A stretch of DNA of 64,000 bases from Hyphobacterium marinum (GTDB taxonomy: Bacteria; Pseudomonadota; Alphaproteobacteria; Caulobacterales; Maricaulaceae). The position numbers and the translations under genes are program-made. The notes beneath the pieces were generated by a model. The model was not told where the DNA came from and searched no databases. It saw only the letters and a program-made list of their open reading frames with translations. This document shows positions 26,987-36,125 of the stretch, one piece after another. Every line of letters begins with the position of its first letter. Positions within the stretch are counted from its first letter, which is position 1. Where the stretch lies: the NCBI RefSeq assembly GCF_036330325.1, contig NZ_JAZDRO010000003.1, positions 186,001 to 250,000 of the forward strand, written 5' to 3'.

Positions 26987-27670
26987 ATGGCTGCGCCCCT
27001 CATCGAATGCCGCAACCTGACGCGCACCTACCAGATGGGTGATACGCAGGTTCATGCCCTGCGCGGTGTGTCGGCCACCATCGAGGAAGGCGACTATGTC
27101 GCCATCATGGGCGCGTCGGGTTCGGGCAAGTCGACCTTCATGAACATGCTCGGCGCGCTCGACCGGCCCGACAGCGGCGAGCTCTCCATCGCAGGCCAAC
27201 CCCTGCAGGGCCTGAAAGCGGACGAACTCGCCGACTTCCGCAACCGCAAGGTCGGTTTCGTGTTTCAGCAATTCAACCTTCTTTCCAGAACCACCGCGAT
27301 CGAGAATGCCGCCCTACCCTTGCTTTATGCCGGCCTGCCGTGGAGCGTCCGGCGCGAGAGGGCCATCGCACGCCTGAAACAGGTCGGGCTGGGCGAGCGT
27401 ATGGACCACCACCCGGCCCAGCTCTCGGGCGGCCAGCAGCAACGCGTCGCCATCGCCCGCGCGCTCGTCAACGACCCGGCCATCCTGCTCGCCGATGAAC
27501 CGACCGGCGCGCTGGACTCCAAAACGTCCGAGGAAATCCTCGAAATCTTCGACGGGCTGAACCGGGAAGGCATGACCATCATCCTCGTCACGCACGAGGC
27601 CGAGATCGCCGCCCATGCCCGCCGCCAGATCGTCTTCCGGGACGGACAGATCGTGAAGGACCGGCGATGA
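26987..27670 (+). CDS. MacB/LolD-type ABC transporter ATPase
   Basis: 227 residues, one ABC domain. Walker A GASGSGKST (42-50), signature LSGGQ (146-150) and Walker B ILLADEP with Asp170-Glu171 are intact; the H-loop is VTHEAEIAAH. The family powers mechanotransmission exporters and lipoprotein release. It starts 2 bp after the adaptor stop and overlaps the permease by 4 bp (ATGA), so the three proteins form one tripartite complex. In E. coli MacB the ATPase and permease are one polypeptide; here they are separate genes. Confidence 0.95.
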   Translation: MAAPLIECRNLTRTYQMGDTQVHALRGVSATIEEGDYVAIMGASGSGKSTFMNMLGALDRPDSGELSIAGQPLQGLKADELADFRNRKVGFVFQQFNLLSRTTAIENAALPLLYAGLPWSVRRERAIARLKQVGLGERMDHHPAQLSGGQQQRVAIARALVNDPAILLADEPTGALDSKTSEEILEIFDGLNREGMTIILVTHEAEIAAHARRQIVFRDGQIVKDRR

Positions 27671-28899
27671 ATTTGCTCGCATCCGTCCGCGTCGCCCTGA
27701 CTGCGCTTCGCATCAACGCCCTGCGCACGGTACTGGCCATGCTCGGCGTCATTATCGGCGTCGGCTCGGTCATCGTCATGGTGTCGATCTCCGAAGGCGC
27801 GAAACAGGCCGTTGAGGAACGTATTTCCAGCTTCGGCGCGAACCTGCTCATCATCCGGCCCGGATCGAATTCCCGCGGCGGCCGGCGCGGCGGGGCGGGC
27901 ACGGCGACATTCCTGTCGGACGCCGATGTCGAAGCGATCCGGACCGAAGTTGACGGCATTGCCGCTGCCTCGGGGGAGATGTCGGGAAGTGCCGCGATCG
28001 TCAGCGACGGTGAAAACTGGACAACGCGTATCCAGGCCGTGAACGAGGACTATTTCGAGACCCGCGACTGGTTCACCGTCGAAGGCCGGGTCTTCAACCG
28101 CGACGAGGTCGAGGACGGTGCCCGGGTCGTTGTCATTGGCCAAACCGTTGCCGACGAGATTTTTGGCGGCAACGACCCTCTGGGCCAGACAATTCGTGTG
28201 GGAACGACGCCCATGCTGGTGATCGGTGTGCTGGAGGAAAAGGGCCAGTCCAACTGGGGCTCCGACCAGGACGATGTCGCCTTCGTGCCGATCACGACCG
28301 GTCGCGACCGGATATTCGGCTATGAATTCGGTGTCCGCGACCCTGTCTTCGGTATCTATGCCGAAGTCGAAGGCGGCGCGAACGTCGCCCGGGTCCGCTC
28401 CGACATCGAGTACATGATGCGCATCCGCCGCAACATTCAGCCCGGCGCGGAAGACGACTTCAACGTCCGCGACCTCGCCGAATTCATCCGTGCGCAAAAC
28501 GAGACCGAGGACCAGCTGGGCCTTCTCCTTGCCGCAACGGCGGCCATTTCGTTGCTGGTCGGAGGGATCGGCATCATGAACATCATGCTGGTCTCGGTGA
28601 CCGAGCGGACCCGCGAGATCGGCCTGCGCCTCGCGGTCGGGGCGAAGCGCCGCGACATCCGCAACCAGTTCCTCATCGAAAGCGTGGTGCTCTGTGTCAC
28701 CGGCGGCCTCATTGGCCTCGGGATCGGCGTGATCGGCACATTCATCGTCGGTTCGATGGGCGATTTCCCGGTGGCCATCCAGCCGGTTGTTGCCGCGCTC
28801 GCGATTGGCTCCTCGGCCTTTGTCGGGGTCTTCTTTGGCTTCTACCCGGCCTTCCGCGCGTCCCGGCTCGACCCGATCGAGGCGCTGCGCTTCGAATAG
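27667..28899 (+). CDS. MacB-type ABC transporter permease (MacB_PCD and FtsX domains)
   Basis: 410 residues. One N-terminal membrane helix (about 20-42) is followed by a periplasmic MacB core domain of about 240 residues, then three C-terminal helices of the FtsX fold. The conserved LLVGGIGIMNIMLVSVTERT and REIGLRLAVGAKRRDI segments mark the coupling region that contacts the ATPase. It ends the macA-macB-like operon and is followed within 5 bp by a strong hairpin. The transported substrate, possibly a peptide or lipophilic toxin, is unknown. Confidence 0.94.
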   Translation: MNLLASVRVALTALRINALRTVLAMLGVIIGVGSVIVMVSISEGAKQAVEERISSFGANLLIIRPGSNSRGGRRGGAGTATFLSDADVEAIRTEVDGIAAASGEMSGSAAIVSDGENWTTRIQAVNEDYFETRDWFTVEGRVFNRDEVEDGARVVVIGQTVADEIFGGNDPLGQTIRVGTTPMLVIGVLEEKGQSNWGSDQDDVAFVPITTGRDRIFGYEFGVRDPVFGIYAEVEGGANVARVRSDIEYMMRIRRNIQPGAEDDFNVRDLAEFIRAQNETEDQLGLLLAATAAISLLVGGIGIMNIMLVSVTERTREIGLRLAVGAKRRDIRNQFLIESVVLCVTGGLIGLGIGVIGTFIVGSMGDFPVAIQPVVAALAIGSSAFVGVFFGFYPAFRASRLDPIEALRFE

Positions 28900-28904
28900 T
28901 CGCC

Positions 28905-28932
28905 CCCCGGCAAACGCGTCGCGTTTGCGGGG
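28905..28932 (+). terminator. Strong hairpin after the MacAB-like operon
   Basis: GCAAACGCG-T-CGCGTTTGC (28910-28928) is a perfect 9-bp inverted repeat extended by CCCC and GGGG outside. It begins 5 bp after the permease stop. No run of T follows, so it may be an RNA-stabilising or factor-assisted terminator. Confidence 0.6.
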
Positions 28933-29022
28933 AATTCGCTTGCAATATCACGCAAAACAGGCTCCAAAACGAGCGATCGCGGGGGACACCTTTCGCTTTG
29001 GGGGCGGAAGGACAGACGGGCG

Positions 29023-29871
29023 ATGGACATGCACGACGAAACGCGCCTGAAGGGCGTGATGATATGCGGTGCGGGCCATTCCGGCTCGACACTGCTGGGC
29101 ATGATTTTGAACGGCCTTCCCGGCGCGTTCTACGTCGGTGAAGGCGGCAAGATTCGCTATCTGCACGACGAGAAGAAGCCGCTGCGCAAGCGTGTCTGCA
29201 AGATCTGCGGTGAAGCTTGCGAAGTCTGGTCGCGCTTCCATTGGGACCGCTCGCGCGCGCTCTACCCCCAGATCGCCGTCCACACCGGCGCATCGGTCAT
29301 CGTCGATTCCACCAAGGACCCGGCCTGGATTACCGAGCGCGCAGGCGAGCTGAGCGATGCCGGCGGTCAGCCCTATCTGATCTTCCTGACCCGCGACGGG
29401 CGCGCCGTCATCAATTCGCGCCTGAGGAAATATCCCGACCGCGATCCGGCCGGTCAAATCGAGGACTGGATGAGCCAGATCTCGCGCAGCGAAGCCCTGT
29501 TCGAGGGTTTCGACGGCCCCAAACTGCGCCTGCGCTATGAAGAGCTTGCGACCGAACCCCAAGCCACCGCCCGCGCCCTCTGCGCCTTCCTCGGCCTGCC
29601 CTTTGACGCGGCCATGCTGCGCTTTCACGAGACACCGCAACATCCGCTTGGCGGGAACAGCGGAACGCAGTATGTCGCCGCGCGCGGCCAGCTGAAGGAC
29701 CCCGAAGACGCCTTCGTCACGCTGACCGACCGTACGCGCGGCTATTATGAGAAACACCCGGACGCGATCCGGCTCGACCTGCGCTGGAAGCGCGAATTGT
29801 CAGACGCGCACGCCGCCCTCTTCGAGACGGTTGCCGGCGACTTCAACCAGCCTCTGAAGTGGGGGGAATAG
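29023..29871 (+). CDS. PAPS-dependent sulfotransferase
   Basis: 282 residues, cytoplasmic. The 5'-phosphosulfate loop is GAGHSGST (16-23), and the 3'-phosphate region is LIFLTRDGRAVINS; VDSTKDP in between matches the family's second loop. These enzymes move sulfate from PAPS to sugars, lipids or proteins. A CKICGEAC cluster (about 55-62) could bind zinc and is unusual. It begins 123 bp after the MacB-like permease, behind a strong hairpin, and is 4 bp from the next gene, a glycosyltransferase-sulfotransferase fusion. The acceptor is probably the same exported glycan or glycolipid as that of its neighbours (inference). Confidence 0.88.
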   Translation: MDMHDETRLKGVMICGAGHSGSTLLGMILNGLPGAFYVGEGGKIRYLHDEKKPLRKRVCKICGEACEVWSRFHWDRSRALYPQIAVHTGASVIVDSTKDPAWITERAGELSDAGGQPYLIFLTRDGRAVINSRLRKYPDRDPAGQIEDWMSQISRSEALFEGFDGPKLRLRYEELATEPQATARALCAFLGLPFDAAMLRFHETPQHPLGGNSGTQYVAARGQLKDPEDAFVTLTDRTRGYYEKHPDAIRLDLRWKRELSDAHAALFETVAGDFNQPLKWGE

Positions 29872-29875
29872 GCAA

Positions 29876-31303
29876 ATGGCCAAGATCGATCTCGTTTTCC
29901 GGCAAATCGACGAACGCACCCGCTCTGTCGCGCTGGAACTGGCCAAGCGCCATATTCGCCCGGACGCAATCCACATCATCGACGATGTCCGTCCCTTCAC
30001 CGAGTGCGTGAACCAGATGCTGCGCATCCCGCACGACTGCGACTATGTCGTCTATCTCGATGCCGACTGCCTCATCCTCGAGGACATGCGCACGATGATC
30101 GAGACCTTCGATGCGGCCTATATCGACAGCTATGTCAGCGACCGCTTCCGCGGACGCCTGCACTGTGGCGTGCACATCACCCGCATCGACCTGGTGCGCA
30201 AGATGGCGTCCATCGAACCGCCGCTTGATGACATGAAATACGTGCTGCGCCCGGAATCGCGCCTGCGCAATCTGGCGATGAAGCCGCTGCGGATGAGCAA
30301 GCAGTTCCGCAATTTCGACATCCTGCACGACCACTTCCAGTTCTACCGCCACGTCTTCATGAAATACGCGCTGCGCGAGCTGCGCAGCCGCAACCGCGTC
30401 CAGCGACGCCGCCTCGACATGGCAATGAAGCGCTGGCCGGAATCGGCCAATGGCGTTGATGACTTCATGGTCGCCCGCCACGCCATCGACTACACGCGCC
30501 GCCTCGTCTCCAAGACCGCGACGCCGGCCGAAGTCCACGCCTTCATCGAGGCCCTGCCCGAGCACGCGAAGGCTGAACTGGACCGGCTCGGTATCGAGGA
30601 AAAGGGCGAGTTCACCATGGCAGAGCTCGAGGCCTGGCTGGAGAAAAACGAACATCGCCAGCAATACGGCGCGTCCGACGACAAGCCGAAAGTCTTTGGC
30701 CTCGGCTTGTCGCGCACCGGCACGCGCTCGCTGACCGGCGCTTTGCAGATTCTCGGCTGGGACACCTCGCACTACCCAATTGACGAGGACACCTATACCG
30801 AGCTCGCCAACGGACAATACGACCTGACGCTCCTGAAGGACTATGACGGGCTGACCGACATCACGACGGTCCCCTATTACCAGCAGTTCGACCAGGCCTA
30901 TCCGGGCAGCAAGTTCATCCTGACCGTACGCGACAAGGAGAGCTGGCTACGTTCCTGCCAGAACCACTGGTTCAACCGGCCGGCCTTCAAGCAGACCGAT
31001 GACCCGGATGAGGAAACCCATCTCCTCGTCCGCCAGCTCCTGCGCGCGGCCGTCTATGGCTGCTACAATTTCGTGCCGGAACGTTTCTCCTGGGTCTATG
31101 ACCGCCATGTCCGCGAGGTCATGGAGTATTTCAAGGACCGTCCCGAAGACCTCCTGATCATCGATATCTGCAATGGCGAGGGCTTTGAGAAGCTGGCCCC
31201 CTTCCTCGGCCGCCCGCTCCCCGCACAGCCCTTCCCGCACAAGGGCAATGTCCTCACGCAGCGCGTATCGGAAGCCCGCGCGACGGCAGCGGTCGCGGAG
31301 TAA
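29876..31303 (+). CDS. Glycosyltransferase-like / sulfotransferase fusion protein
   Basis: 475 residues in two parts. The N-terminal part (about 1-175) resembles a GT-A nucleotide-sugar domain, with the metal motif YLDADC (Asp62-x-Asp64). A helical linker (about 180-265, rich in Ala, Glu, Lys) leads to a C-terminal sulfotransferase-like P-loop domain: KVFGLGLSRTGTRSL with loop at 276-285, and KFILTVRDKESWLRS for the 3'-phosphate region. This would allow sugar transfer and sulfation on one chain. It is 4 bp behind the sulfotransferase gene and 32 bp ahead of an ABC exporter. The C-terminal domain is confident; the N-terminal GT assignment is moderate. Confidence 0.72.
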   Translation: MAKIDLVFRQIDERTRSVALELAKRHIRPDAIHIIDDVRPFTECVNQMLRIPHDCDYVVYLDADCLILEDMRTMIETFDAAYIDSYVSDRFRGRLHCGVHITRIDLVRKMASIEPPLDDMKYVLRPESRLRNLAMKPLRMSKQFRNFDILHDHFQFYRHVFMKYALRELRSRNRVQRRRLDMAMKRWPESANGVDDFMVARHAIDYTRRLVSKTATPAEVHAFIEALPEHAKAELDRLGIEEKGEFTMAELEAWLEKNEHRQQYGASDDKPKVFGLGLSRTGTRSLTGALQILGWDTSHYPIDEDTYTELANGQYDLTLLKDYDGLTDITTVPYYQQFDQAYPGSKFILTVRDKESWLRSCQNHWFNRPAFKQTDDPDEETHLLVRQLLRAAVYGCYNFVPERFSWVYDRHVREVMEYFKDRPEDLLIIDICNGEGFEKLAPFLGRPLPAQPFPHKGNVLTQRVSEARATAAVAE

Positions 31304-31335
31304 CGGCGGGCTAGAAAGCGGCTATAAGGGCCGTC

Positions 31336-33162
31336 ATGGCCAAGACCGAGCACCCCTTCGCTGACATCCCGGTTCCGGGCCTGAAGGAAGGGCTCGGTCA
31401 TGGCGCACGCGCCATGGCGCTCGTCTGGCGCACCGCGCCGAAACTGACGCTCGCCATCGGCACGGCGACGATCCTGCTGGCCGTTGCACCGGCTCTGGCG
31501 GCCTATATCGCCAAGCTGATCATCGATGCCATCCTCGCCGCGATTGAGAGTGGGACACAAGCCGACCGCGTTGAGGCGCTTATCTGGACCGGCGTCGAGG
31601 CGATGGTGCTTGGTGGCATGCTGGCGCTGCGCCGCCTGCTGACCTTTCTCAAACGCATTCTCCACGCCCAGCTGGGCTATGCCGTCAGCCGGCTCATCTT
31701 TGACAAGACGCTGCGCCTTGATCTGCAGACCATCGAACTTGCCGACGTCCAGCAGCAGATCATTCTGGCGCGTCAGCATGCGGCGGCGCGGCCCTATGGC
31801 CTGGTGACGCGGATATTCGAGGCCGGGCAATACGCCCTCACCATTGTCACCTTCGCCGCCGTGTTGTGGACATTCTCGCCGCTGGCGGTACTGATTGTCC
31901 TGCTTGGCGGCCTGCCCCTGTTTGCCAGCGAACTGCGCTTTTCCGCTGATGCCTTCCGCTTCTACACCGGCCGCACACCGGAAATGCGTCGCCGCAATTA
32001 TCTCGAAACGCTGATGACCAGCGAAACCGCCGCGGTCGAGCGCATTCACGCCGGGAGCAATGAGGCGATCTCCTCCCGTCATGCCGGCCTGTTCGACTGG
32101 CTCTTCGGCGAGGACCGCAAGCTGCAGTCGCGCCGTACGGCCATCGGCATGGCGCTTATCGTGGTCAGCTCAGCCATCTTCATGGGCGGCAAGGTCTGGG
32201 TCGTCTGGGCAACCGTCACCGGGTCCATCACGCTGGGTCTGATGACGATGTATGCCGCCCTCCTCAAACAGGGCCAGAACACCATGACCTCGCTGCTTGC
32301 CACCATTGGCGGCGGCTATGAGGACCTCCTCTACATGTCGAACCTCTACGCCCTTCTGGCGCTCACCGAAGGCACGTCGCGCGGAACCGCGACCGAAGGC
32401 CCTCAGCCCGGCGATGGATACCGGCTGGAGAGTATTGCCCTCACCTATCCGAATACAAAACGCCCGGCCCTCGATGGCGTCTCGCTCCATATCCCGCCCG
32501 GCACCAAGCTGGGGATTGTCGGGGCCAATGGCTCGGGCAAGACCACGCTGGTCAAGCTGCTGATGGGGCTCTACGTGCCGGATTCGGGCCGGGTCCTGCT
32601 CGACGGGCTGGACGTGCGCGATTGGGACCCGGTGGCCCTCCATGCCCGGACCGCCGCGCTGTTCCAGCCTTTCCAGCGCTACAATCTCACCGTCGGTGAA
32701 AACATCGCCATGGGCGAAGGCCTGCGCGTCACAGACAGCGGCAAACTGCTCGAAGCCGCCCGCAAGGGCCTCGCCCTGCCGATCATCGAAGACCTGCCCG
32801 AAGGACTCGACACCAAGCTGTCGCGGCAATTCCTCGACGGGCGCGAGCTCTCCGGCGGTCAGTGGCAGCGCCTCGCCCTGTCACGTGCCATGCTGCGCGA
32901 GGGGGCCGACACGCTTATCCTCGACGAGCCAACCGCCGCGCTCGACCCCGAAGCCGAGGCCGCGATCCTCGAAGCCACCGGCGAAACGCAGCGCACCGTC
33001 ATCCTGATCAGCCACCGCCTCTCGAACCTGAAACACGCCGACCACATCATCCTGCTCGACAAGGGCCGGATCGTGGAACAGGGCACGCACGACGCCCTCC
33101 TTGCCGCCGATGGCCGCTACCGCGCCATGTTCGACAAGCAGGCGGAATTTTACAGGGAGTAG
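31336..33162 (+). CDS. ABC exporter, fused membrane and ATPase domains
   Basis: 608 residues: an N-terminal six-helix membrane domain (about 20-330) and a C-terminal nucleotide-binding domain. Walker A GANGSGKTT (396-404), signature LSGGQ (505-509), and Walker B LILDEP with Asp530-Glu531 are intact, followed by a HRLSN H-loop. It acts as a homodimer, the usual form for lipid, peptide or glycolipid flippases. It lies directly downstream of two sulfotransferase genes, so export of a sulfated glycolipid is a reasonable guess. A dispersed palindromic repeat follows after the stop codon. Confidence 0.92.
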   Translation: MAKTEHPFADIPVPGLKEGLGHGARAMALVWRTAPKLTLAIGTATILLAVAPALAAYIAKLIIDAILAAIESGTQADRVEALIWTGVEAMVLGGMLALRRLLTFLKRILHAQLGYAVSRLIFDKTLRLDLQTIELADVQQQIILARQHAAARPYGLVTRIFEAGQYALTIVTFAAVLWTFSPLAVLIVLLGGLPLFASELRFSADAFRFYTGRTPEMRRRNYLETLMTSETAAVERIHAGSNEAISSRHAGLFDWLFGEDRKLQSRRTAIGMALIVVSSAIFMGGKVWVVWATVTGSITLGLMTMYAALLKQGQNTMTSLLATIGGGYEDLLYMSNLYALLALTEGTSRGTATEGPQPGDGYRLESIALTYPNTKRPALDGVSLHIPPGTKLGIVGANGSGKTTLVKLLMGLYVPDSGRVLLDGLDVRDWDPVALHARTAALFQPFQRYNLTVGENIAMGEGLRVTDSGKLLEAARKGLALPIIEDLPEGLDTKLSRQFLDGRELSGGQWQRLALSRAMLREGADTLILDEPTAALDPEAEAAILEATGETQRTVILISHRLSNLKHADHIILLDKGRIVEQGTHDALLAADGRYRAMFDKQAEFYRE

Positions 33163-33167
33163 GTAGC

Positions 33168-33247
33168 TGAAACCCCGGCCGCGTCAGCGAGCCGGGACCT
33201 CAGAAATTGATGAAGGCCCCGGTTCGGCTTCGCCGCCCGGGGTTTCA
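33168..33247. repeat. Dispersed palindromic repeat with 11-bp ends
   Basis: TGAAACCCCGG (33168-33178) pairs with CCGGGGTTTCA (33237-33247). Inside are AGCCGGGACCTCAG and AAGGCCCCGG, also present in the repeat at 46558-46636. It lies between convergent genes and may end both transcripts. Confidence 0.7.
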
Positions 33248-33258
33248 GAGAGTGCGCC

Positions 33259-33567
33259 CTACTCCCTGGGCACCAGCGTGAAGGTCACGGTTTCGCCGGC
33301 CGCATTCTCGCCGGTCCAGCTTGAACCGGTTTCGAGCCCGTCCATCATCAGCGGCTGGCAGTTGTGCTCGCCCGTCGAGCGCGTGGTGCACAATTCGCCG
33401 TCGACAATCTCCCACGTGCCGTGGATCCCGACACTGGTCGAATAACGCCCGTCCTCCTCGAAGAAGACGACATAGGTCACCGAGTCCGAACTGACCTGAA
33501 GGCCATGGTCGAACAAGGGCTGCATGCCACTGGCCTGAAGCAGGAGCGCGGCAAGTATTGAAAGCAT
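33259..33567 (-). CDS. Small secreted protein of unknown function
   Basis: 102 residues beginning MLSILAALLLQASGMQPL, a short hydrophobic export signal. The mature part is rich in beta-strand sequence (VTYVVFFEEDGRYSTS, TWEIVDGELCTT, TVTFTLVPRE) with two cysteines that could form a disulfide. The G-x-W-x-(I/V)-x-(D)-x-x-L pattern resembles small lipocalin-like periplasmic folds, but no family is recognised. It lies 88 bp downstream of the cytochrome gene on the same strand and may be transcribed separately. The annotated start has a weak ribosome site. Confidence 0.6.
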   Translation of the reverse strand: MLSILAALLLQASGMQPLFDHGLQVSSDSVTYVVFFEEDGRYSTSVGIHGTWEIVDGELCTTRSTGEHNCQPLMMDGLETGSSWTGENAAGETVTFTLVPRE

Positions 33568-33654
33568 GATGGTTTTCCCCGGTCTGGCGAAACCCCCTTC
33601 GGGTTTCGTGTCCGGGACGAATCTAGCATGGCGATGAAAGGGCGATAAGACCCG

Positions 33655-34794
33655 TCAGGCGTCACAGTCGCCGTCGAGCGTTTCGATCCACTCGCGGATG
33701 AGGGCGACGCTCTCTTCGTGGACGATGGAGCGCCCCAGTTCCGGCATCATCACGTCGGGCCGCAAGGATTCCAGCCGGAAGATCAGGATGGACTGGTCGG
33801 GATCTCCCGGCACGATGTCATAGCGATGTCCGCCCGACCCCGGCCCGGCGGCGATGGGCGTCTTGCACAGGCCGAAATTCGGTCCCCATTCCGTCCCCGG
33901 ATCGAGATAGAGGCCTGACGTATCGGCCGGTCCTGCCGGGTTGTGGCAATGCGCGCAATTGATATCGAGCCAGGCCCGCGCCCGGTCGCCAATCGGCAGC
34001 GACGTATCCGTCCAGTCCGCAGCACGCGGCGCGTCGCCTGCCGCCGGCGCACCGGTCAGGTATCCCACAGCGATCAGGTGTTCGAGCTGGTTACCGGTCC
34101 CTTCGGCATAGTCGAATTCACGATTGAGGTGACGCGCCGCCGGCCCGATGGGCTGGATCTGCCGCGTCGTGTTGTTGGTCGCGTGACAGCCCGCGCACTG
34201 GTTCACGTTGGGGACCAGGTAATTGACCGTATTGATACCGCCCGCTGCACTCGCGACCTCGAACGTCTGCGCATCGCCCGTCCGCATCAGGCGCGCCTCG
34301 GTCTGTTCCGCATTCCAGACATAGGGCAAGGCGGTCCAGCCTTCTTCGCGACGCACCAGGATGCGGGTTTCGACGAGGTGGACGCGCGACAGATCCAGTA
34401 CTTCCGGTTCGGCCCAGACGTTCGTGGCCTCGTCACCGCGCATCAGGCCGCCATCCGGCCCGTTGGCATAGAAGAAGGTCTTGGTGATCACCGTGCCGAC
34501 CGGAAAGTCGAAAACGCCGTCTTCGGAATAGTGGGCGCTCGCGCCTTCGGGCATCCAGACCGTGCGGAACTTCCCGGCATGATCGGAAAAAAGCGGCGTG
34601 ACGAGATCGTAGGGCTCGACGCCTTCGCCCGCGATCAGCTGTCCGTCCCGGGCCGCCAGCATGCCCCAGTCGCTCAAGGTCGGCGGATTGCCATCTGCAA
34701 TGAAGGTCGGCTCGGGCCCGGGCGAGGACGCGCCTTCACAACCCGCAAGCGCGAGGGCTGCGGTCAGGCCATAAAGAACGCGTGGAATACCCAT
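33655..34794 (-). CDS. HNE_0200/SO2930-family diheme c-type cytochrome lipoprotein
   Basis: 379 residues with lipobox LAGC at Cys19 (MGIPRVLYGLTAALALAGC). Two CxxCH heme-binding motifs, CAGCH (200-204) and CAHCH (280-284), predict a periplasmic diheme cytochrome. Family members are typically found beside a parallel beta-helix lipoprotein, exactly as here: the stop of that gene is 4 bp before this start. The open frame continues upstream, but that part overlaps the beta-helix gene and is not similar. The role of the pair is not established; electron transfer linked to oxidation of an external substrate is plausible. It falls under the palindromic operator at 36066-36080. Confidence 0.88.
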   Translation of the reverse strand: MGIPRVLYGLTAALALAGCEGASSPGPEPTFIADGNPPTLSDWGMLAARDGQLIAGEGVEPYDLVTPLFSDHAGKFRTVWMPEGASAHYSEDGVFDFPVGTVITKTFFYANGPDGGLMRGDEATNVWAEPEVLDLSRVHLVETRILVRREEGWTALPYVWNAEQTEARLMRTGDAQTFEVASAAGGINTVNYLVPNVNQCAGCHATNNTTRQIQPIGPAARHLNREFDYAEGTGNQLEHLIAVGYLTGAPAAGDAPRAADWTDTSLPIGDRARAWLDINCAHCHNPAGPADTSGLYLDPGTEWGPNFGLCKTPIAAGPGSGGHRYDIVPGDPDQSILIFRLESLRPDVMMPELGRSIVHEESVALIREWIETLDGDCDA

Positions 34795-34798
34795 GGCC

Positions 34799-36034
34799 TT
34801 AGCCAGGCAGGCTGATCGCCGGCAGGCGATCGAGCGTGCAGGCCGTATCCTCGACAATGTGCGGATTGTCGTTCCCGTTCGGGAAGTCGACGTTGAGCAT
34901 CTGGGCGTCGCCGTTATCGATGCAGATGCGCAGATCGGCTGGAAGTGCGCCGTCTTCCATCTTGGCCGGATCGACATAGCCGTCCCACAAGACGTCCGGG
35001 ATATTGCCGGTGATCCCGAACATCGCAATGCGCAGGGCCTGAAGCTCGAGATGGTCGGGATTGCCCCCGCCCTCGCCGAACGTATTGCCGTGGATATAGA
35101 TCGCTTCCGGGTACGGGTCGAAATTCTCCTGTGTCCCGAGATCGGAAAACCCGGTCGAATGGACAGAGGAGATGATGATGTTTGCCGTGCGGTGATCGGA
35201 AATCTCGTTGTCGAAAATCTCGACCTGGTCGTTGGAGTTGATGACGACACCCGACCCGGCCGGAACGCTGGCGACCGGTGTTCCGGGGTGACCGAAATTG
35301 CCGGTATTGTTTCCGAAGACTCGGTTGTTGTAGACGCGCGTCTGATAGCCCGGCTGGGGCAGGTTCGGCATGTTAAACACCAGGATGCCGCCGGTATTGT
35401 TGGTCGCGACATTGTCGTAAACGTCCGCACCAACGGTGTTTTCCACCTCGATCCCGGCGACGTTGAATTCCGCCCGGCTGTTACGGATGATCACATTACG
35501 CGACTGGCCGACATAGATACCGGCGTCCGACGCCCCGATCGCAACCGCCCCGTCGATCAGCACATTCGTGGTTTGCACCGGATAGATGCCGTAGGCCCCG
35601 TTTTCAGTGTCCGGGCCATTGGTCCACTCGGTCCGCACGCGGCGGATGACGATGTTGTCGCCTTCATTGACCTTCAGCGCGTCGCCGCGCGTGTCCTCGA
35701 TGGCGAGGTCCTCGATGGTGAAATCGCTGGCGGTCACTAGCAGGCCTTCCGCCCCGGACGTCTGGCCGGAGAAAGACAGGACCGTCTCATCCATGCCCGC
35801 GCCGCGGATGGTCACGCCATCGACGGTCAGGGACAGCGAGCGGTCGAAGACGAATACGCCGGCCGGAATCTCGATGACCTCGCCGGGCTGCGCATCAATC
35901 AGCTGCTCCATCAGCGTCGCGGCATAATCGCGGTCCGCATCGGAAACATCACGCCTCTCATTACCCCCGCCACAGGCGGTCAGCAGAAAGGCAGCAGCGG
36001 TCAGCGCGGCAATGCGTCCGGTCAGTCGTGTCAT
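34799..36034 (-). CDS. Parallel beta-helix repeat lipoprotein paired with the diheme cytochrome
   Basis: 411 residues. Lipobox LTAC at Cys21 (MTRLTGRIAALTAAAFLLTAC). The mature protein is a ladder of beta-helix turns: GVTIRGAGMDETVLSF, NIVIRRVRTEWTNG, NVIIRNSRAEFNVAGIEVEN, GADVYDNVATNNTGGILVF. The fold is shared with pectate lyases and surface carbohydrate-active proteins, but no catalytic residues can be assigned. This gene and the HNE_0200-type cytochrome form a recurrent two-gene unit of unknown function. A KTRAACAKYGTTCAC-type palindrome lies 32 bp upstream of the start. Confidence 0.88.
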   Translation of the reverse strand: MTRLTGRIAALTAAAFLLTACGGGNERRDVSDADRDYAATLMEQLIDAQPGEVIEIPAGVFVFDRSLSLTVDGVTIRGAGMDETVLSFSGQTSGAEGLLVTASDFTIEDLAIEDTRGDALKVNEGDNIVIRRVRTEWTNGPDTENGAYGIYPVQTTNVLIDGAVAIGASDAGIYVGQSRNVIIRNSRAEFNVAGIEVENTVGADVYDNVATNNTGGILVFNMPNLPQPGYQTRVYNNRVFGNNTGNFGHPGTPVASVPAGSGVVINSNDQVEIFDNEISDHRTANIIISSVHSTGFSDLGTQENFDPYPEAIYIHGNTFGEGGGNPDHLELQALRIAMFGITGNIPDVLWDGYVDPAKMEDGALPADLRICIDNGDAQMLNVDFPNGNDNPHIVEDTACTLDRLPAISLPG

Positions 36035-36058
36035 GTCGGCCCTCTCCCCGTGTCAGAG

Positions 36059-36080
36059 GTGAACATTGAACAGCGTTCAC
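36059..36080. promoter_or_regulatory. Shared operator, site 1 (TTGAACAGCGTTCAC)
   Basis: The 15-bp site TTGAACAGCGTTCAC (36066-36080) matches the consensus KTRAACAKYGTTCAC found at three other places. An extra half-site GTGAAC (36059-36064) overlaps it on one side. It is 32 bp upstream of the beta-helix lipoprotein start, a suitable position for a repressor. Confidence 0.7.
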
Positions 36081-36125
36081 CCTTTCCGGGGAGACTAGGC
36101 CGCACCGCCCGGCCCTGTCGAGATG

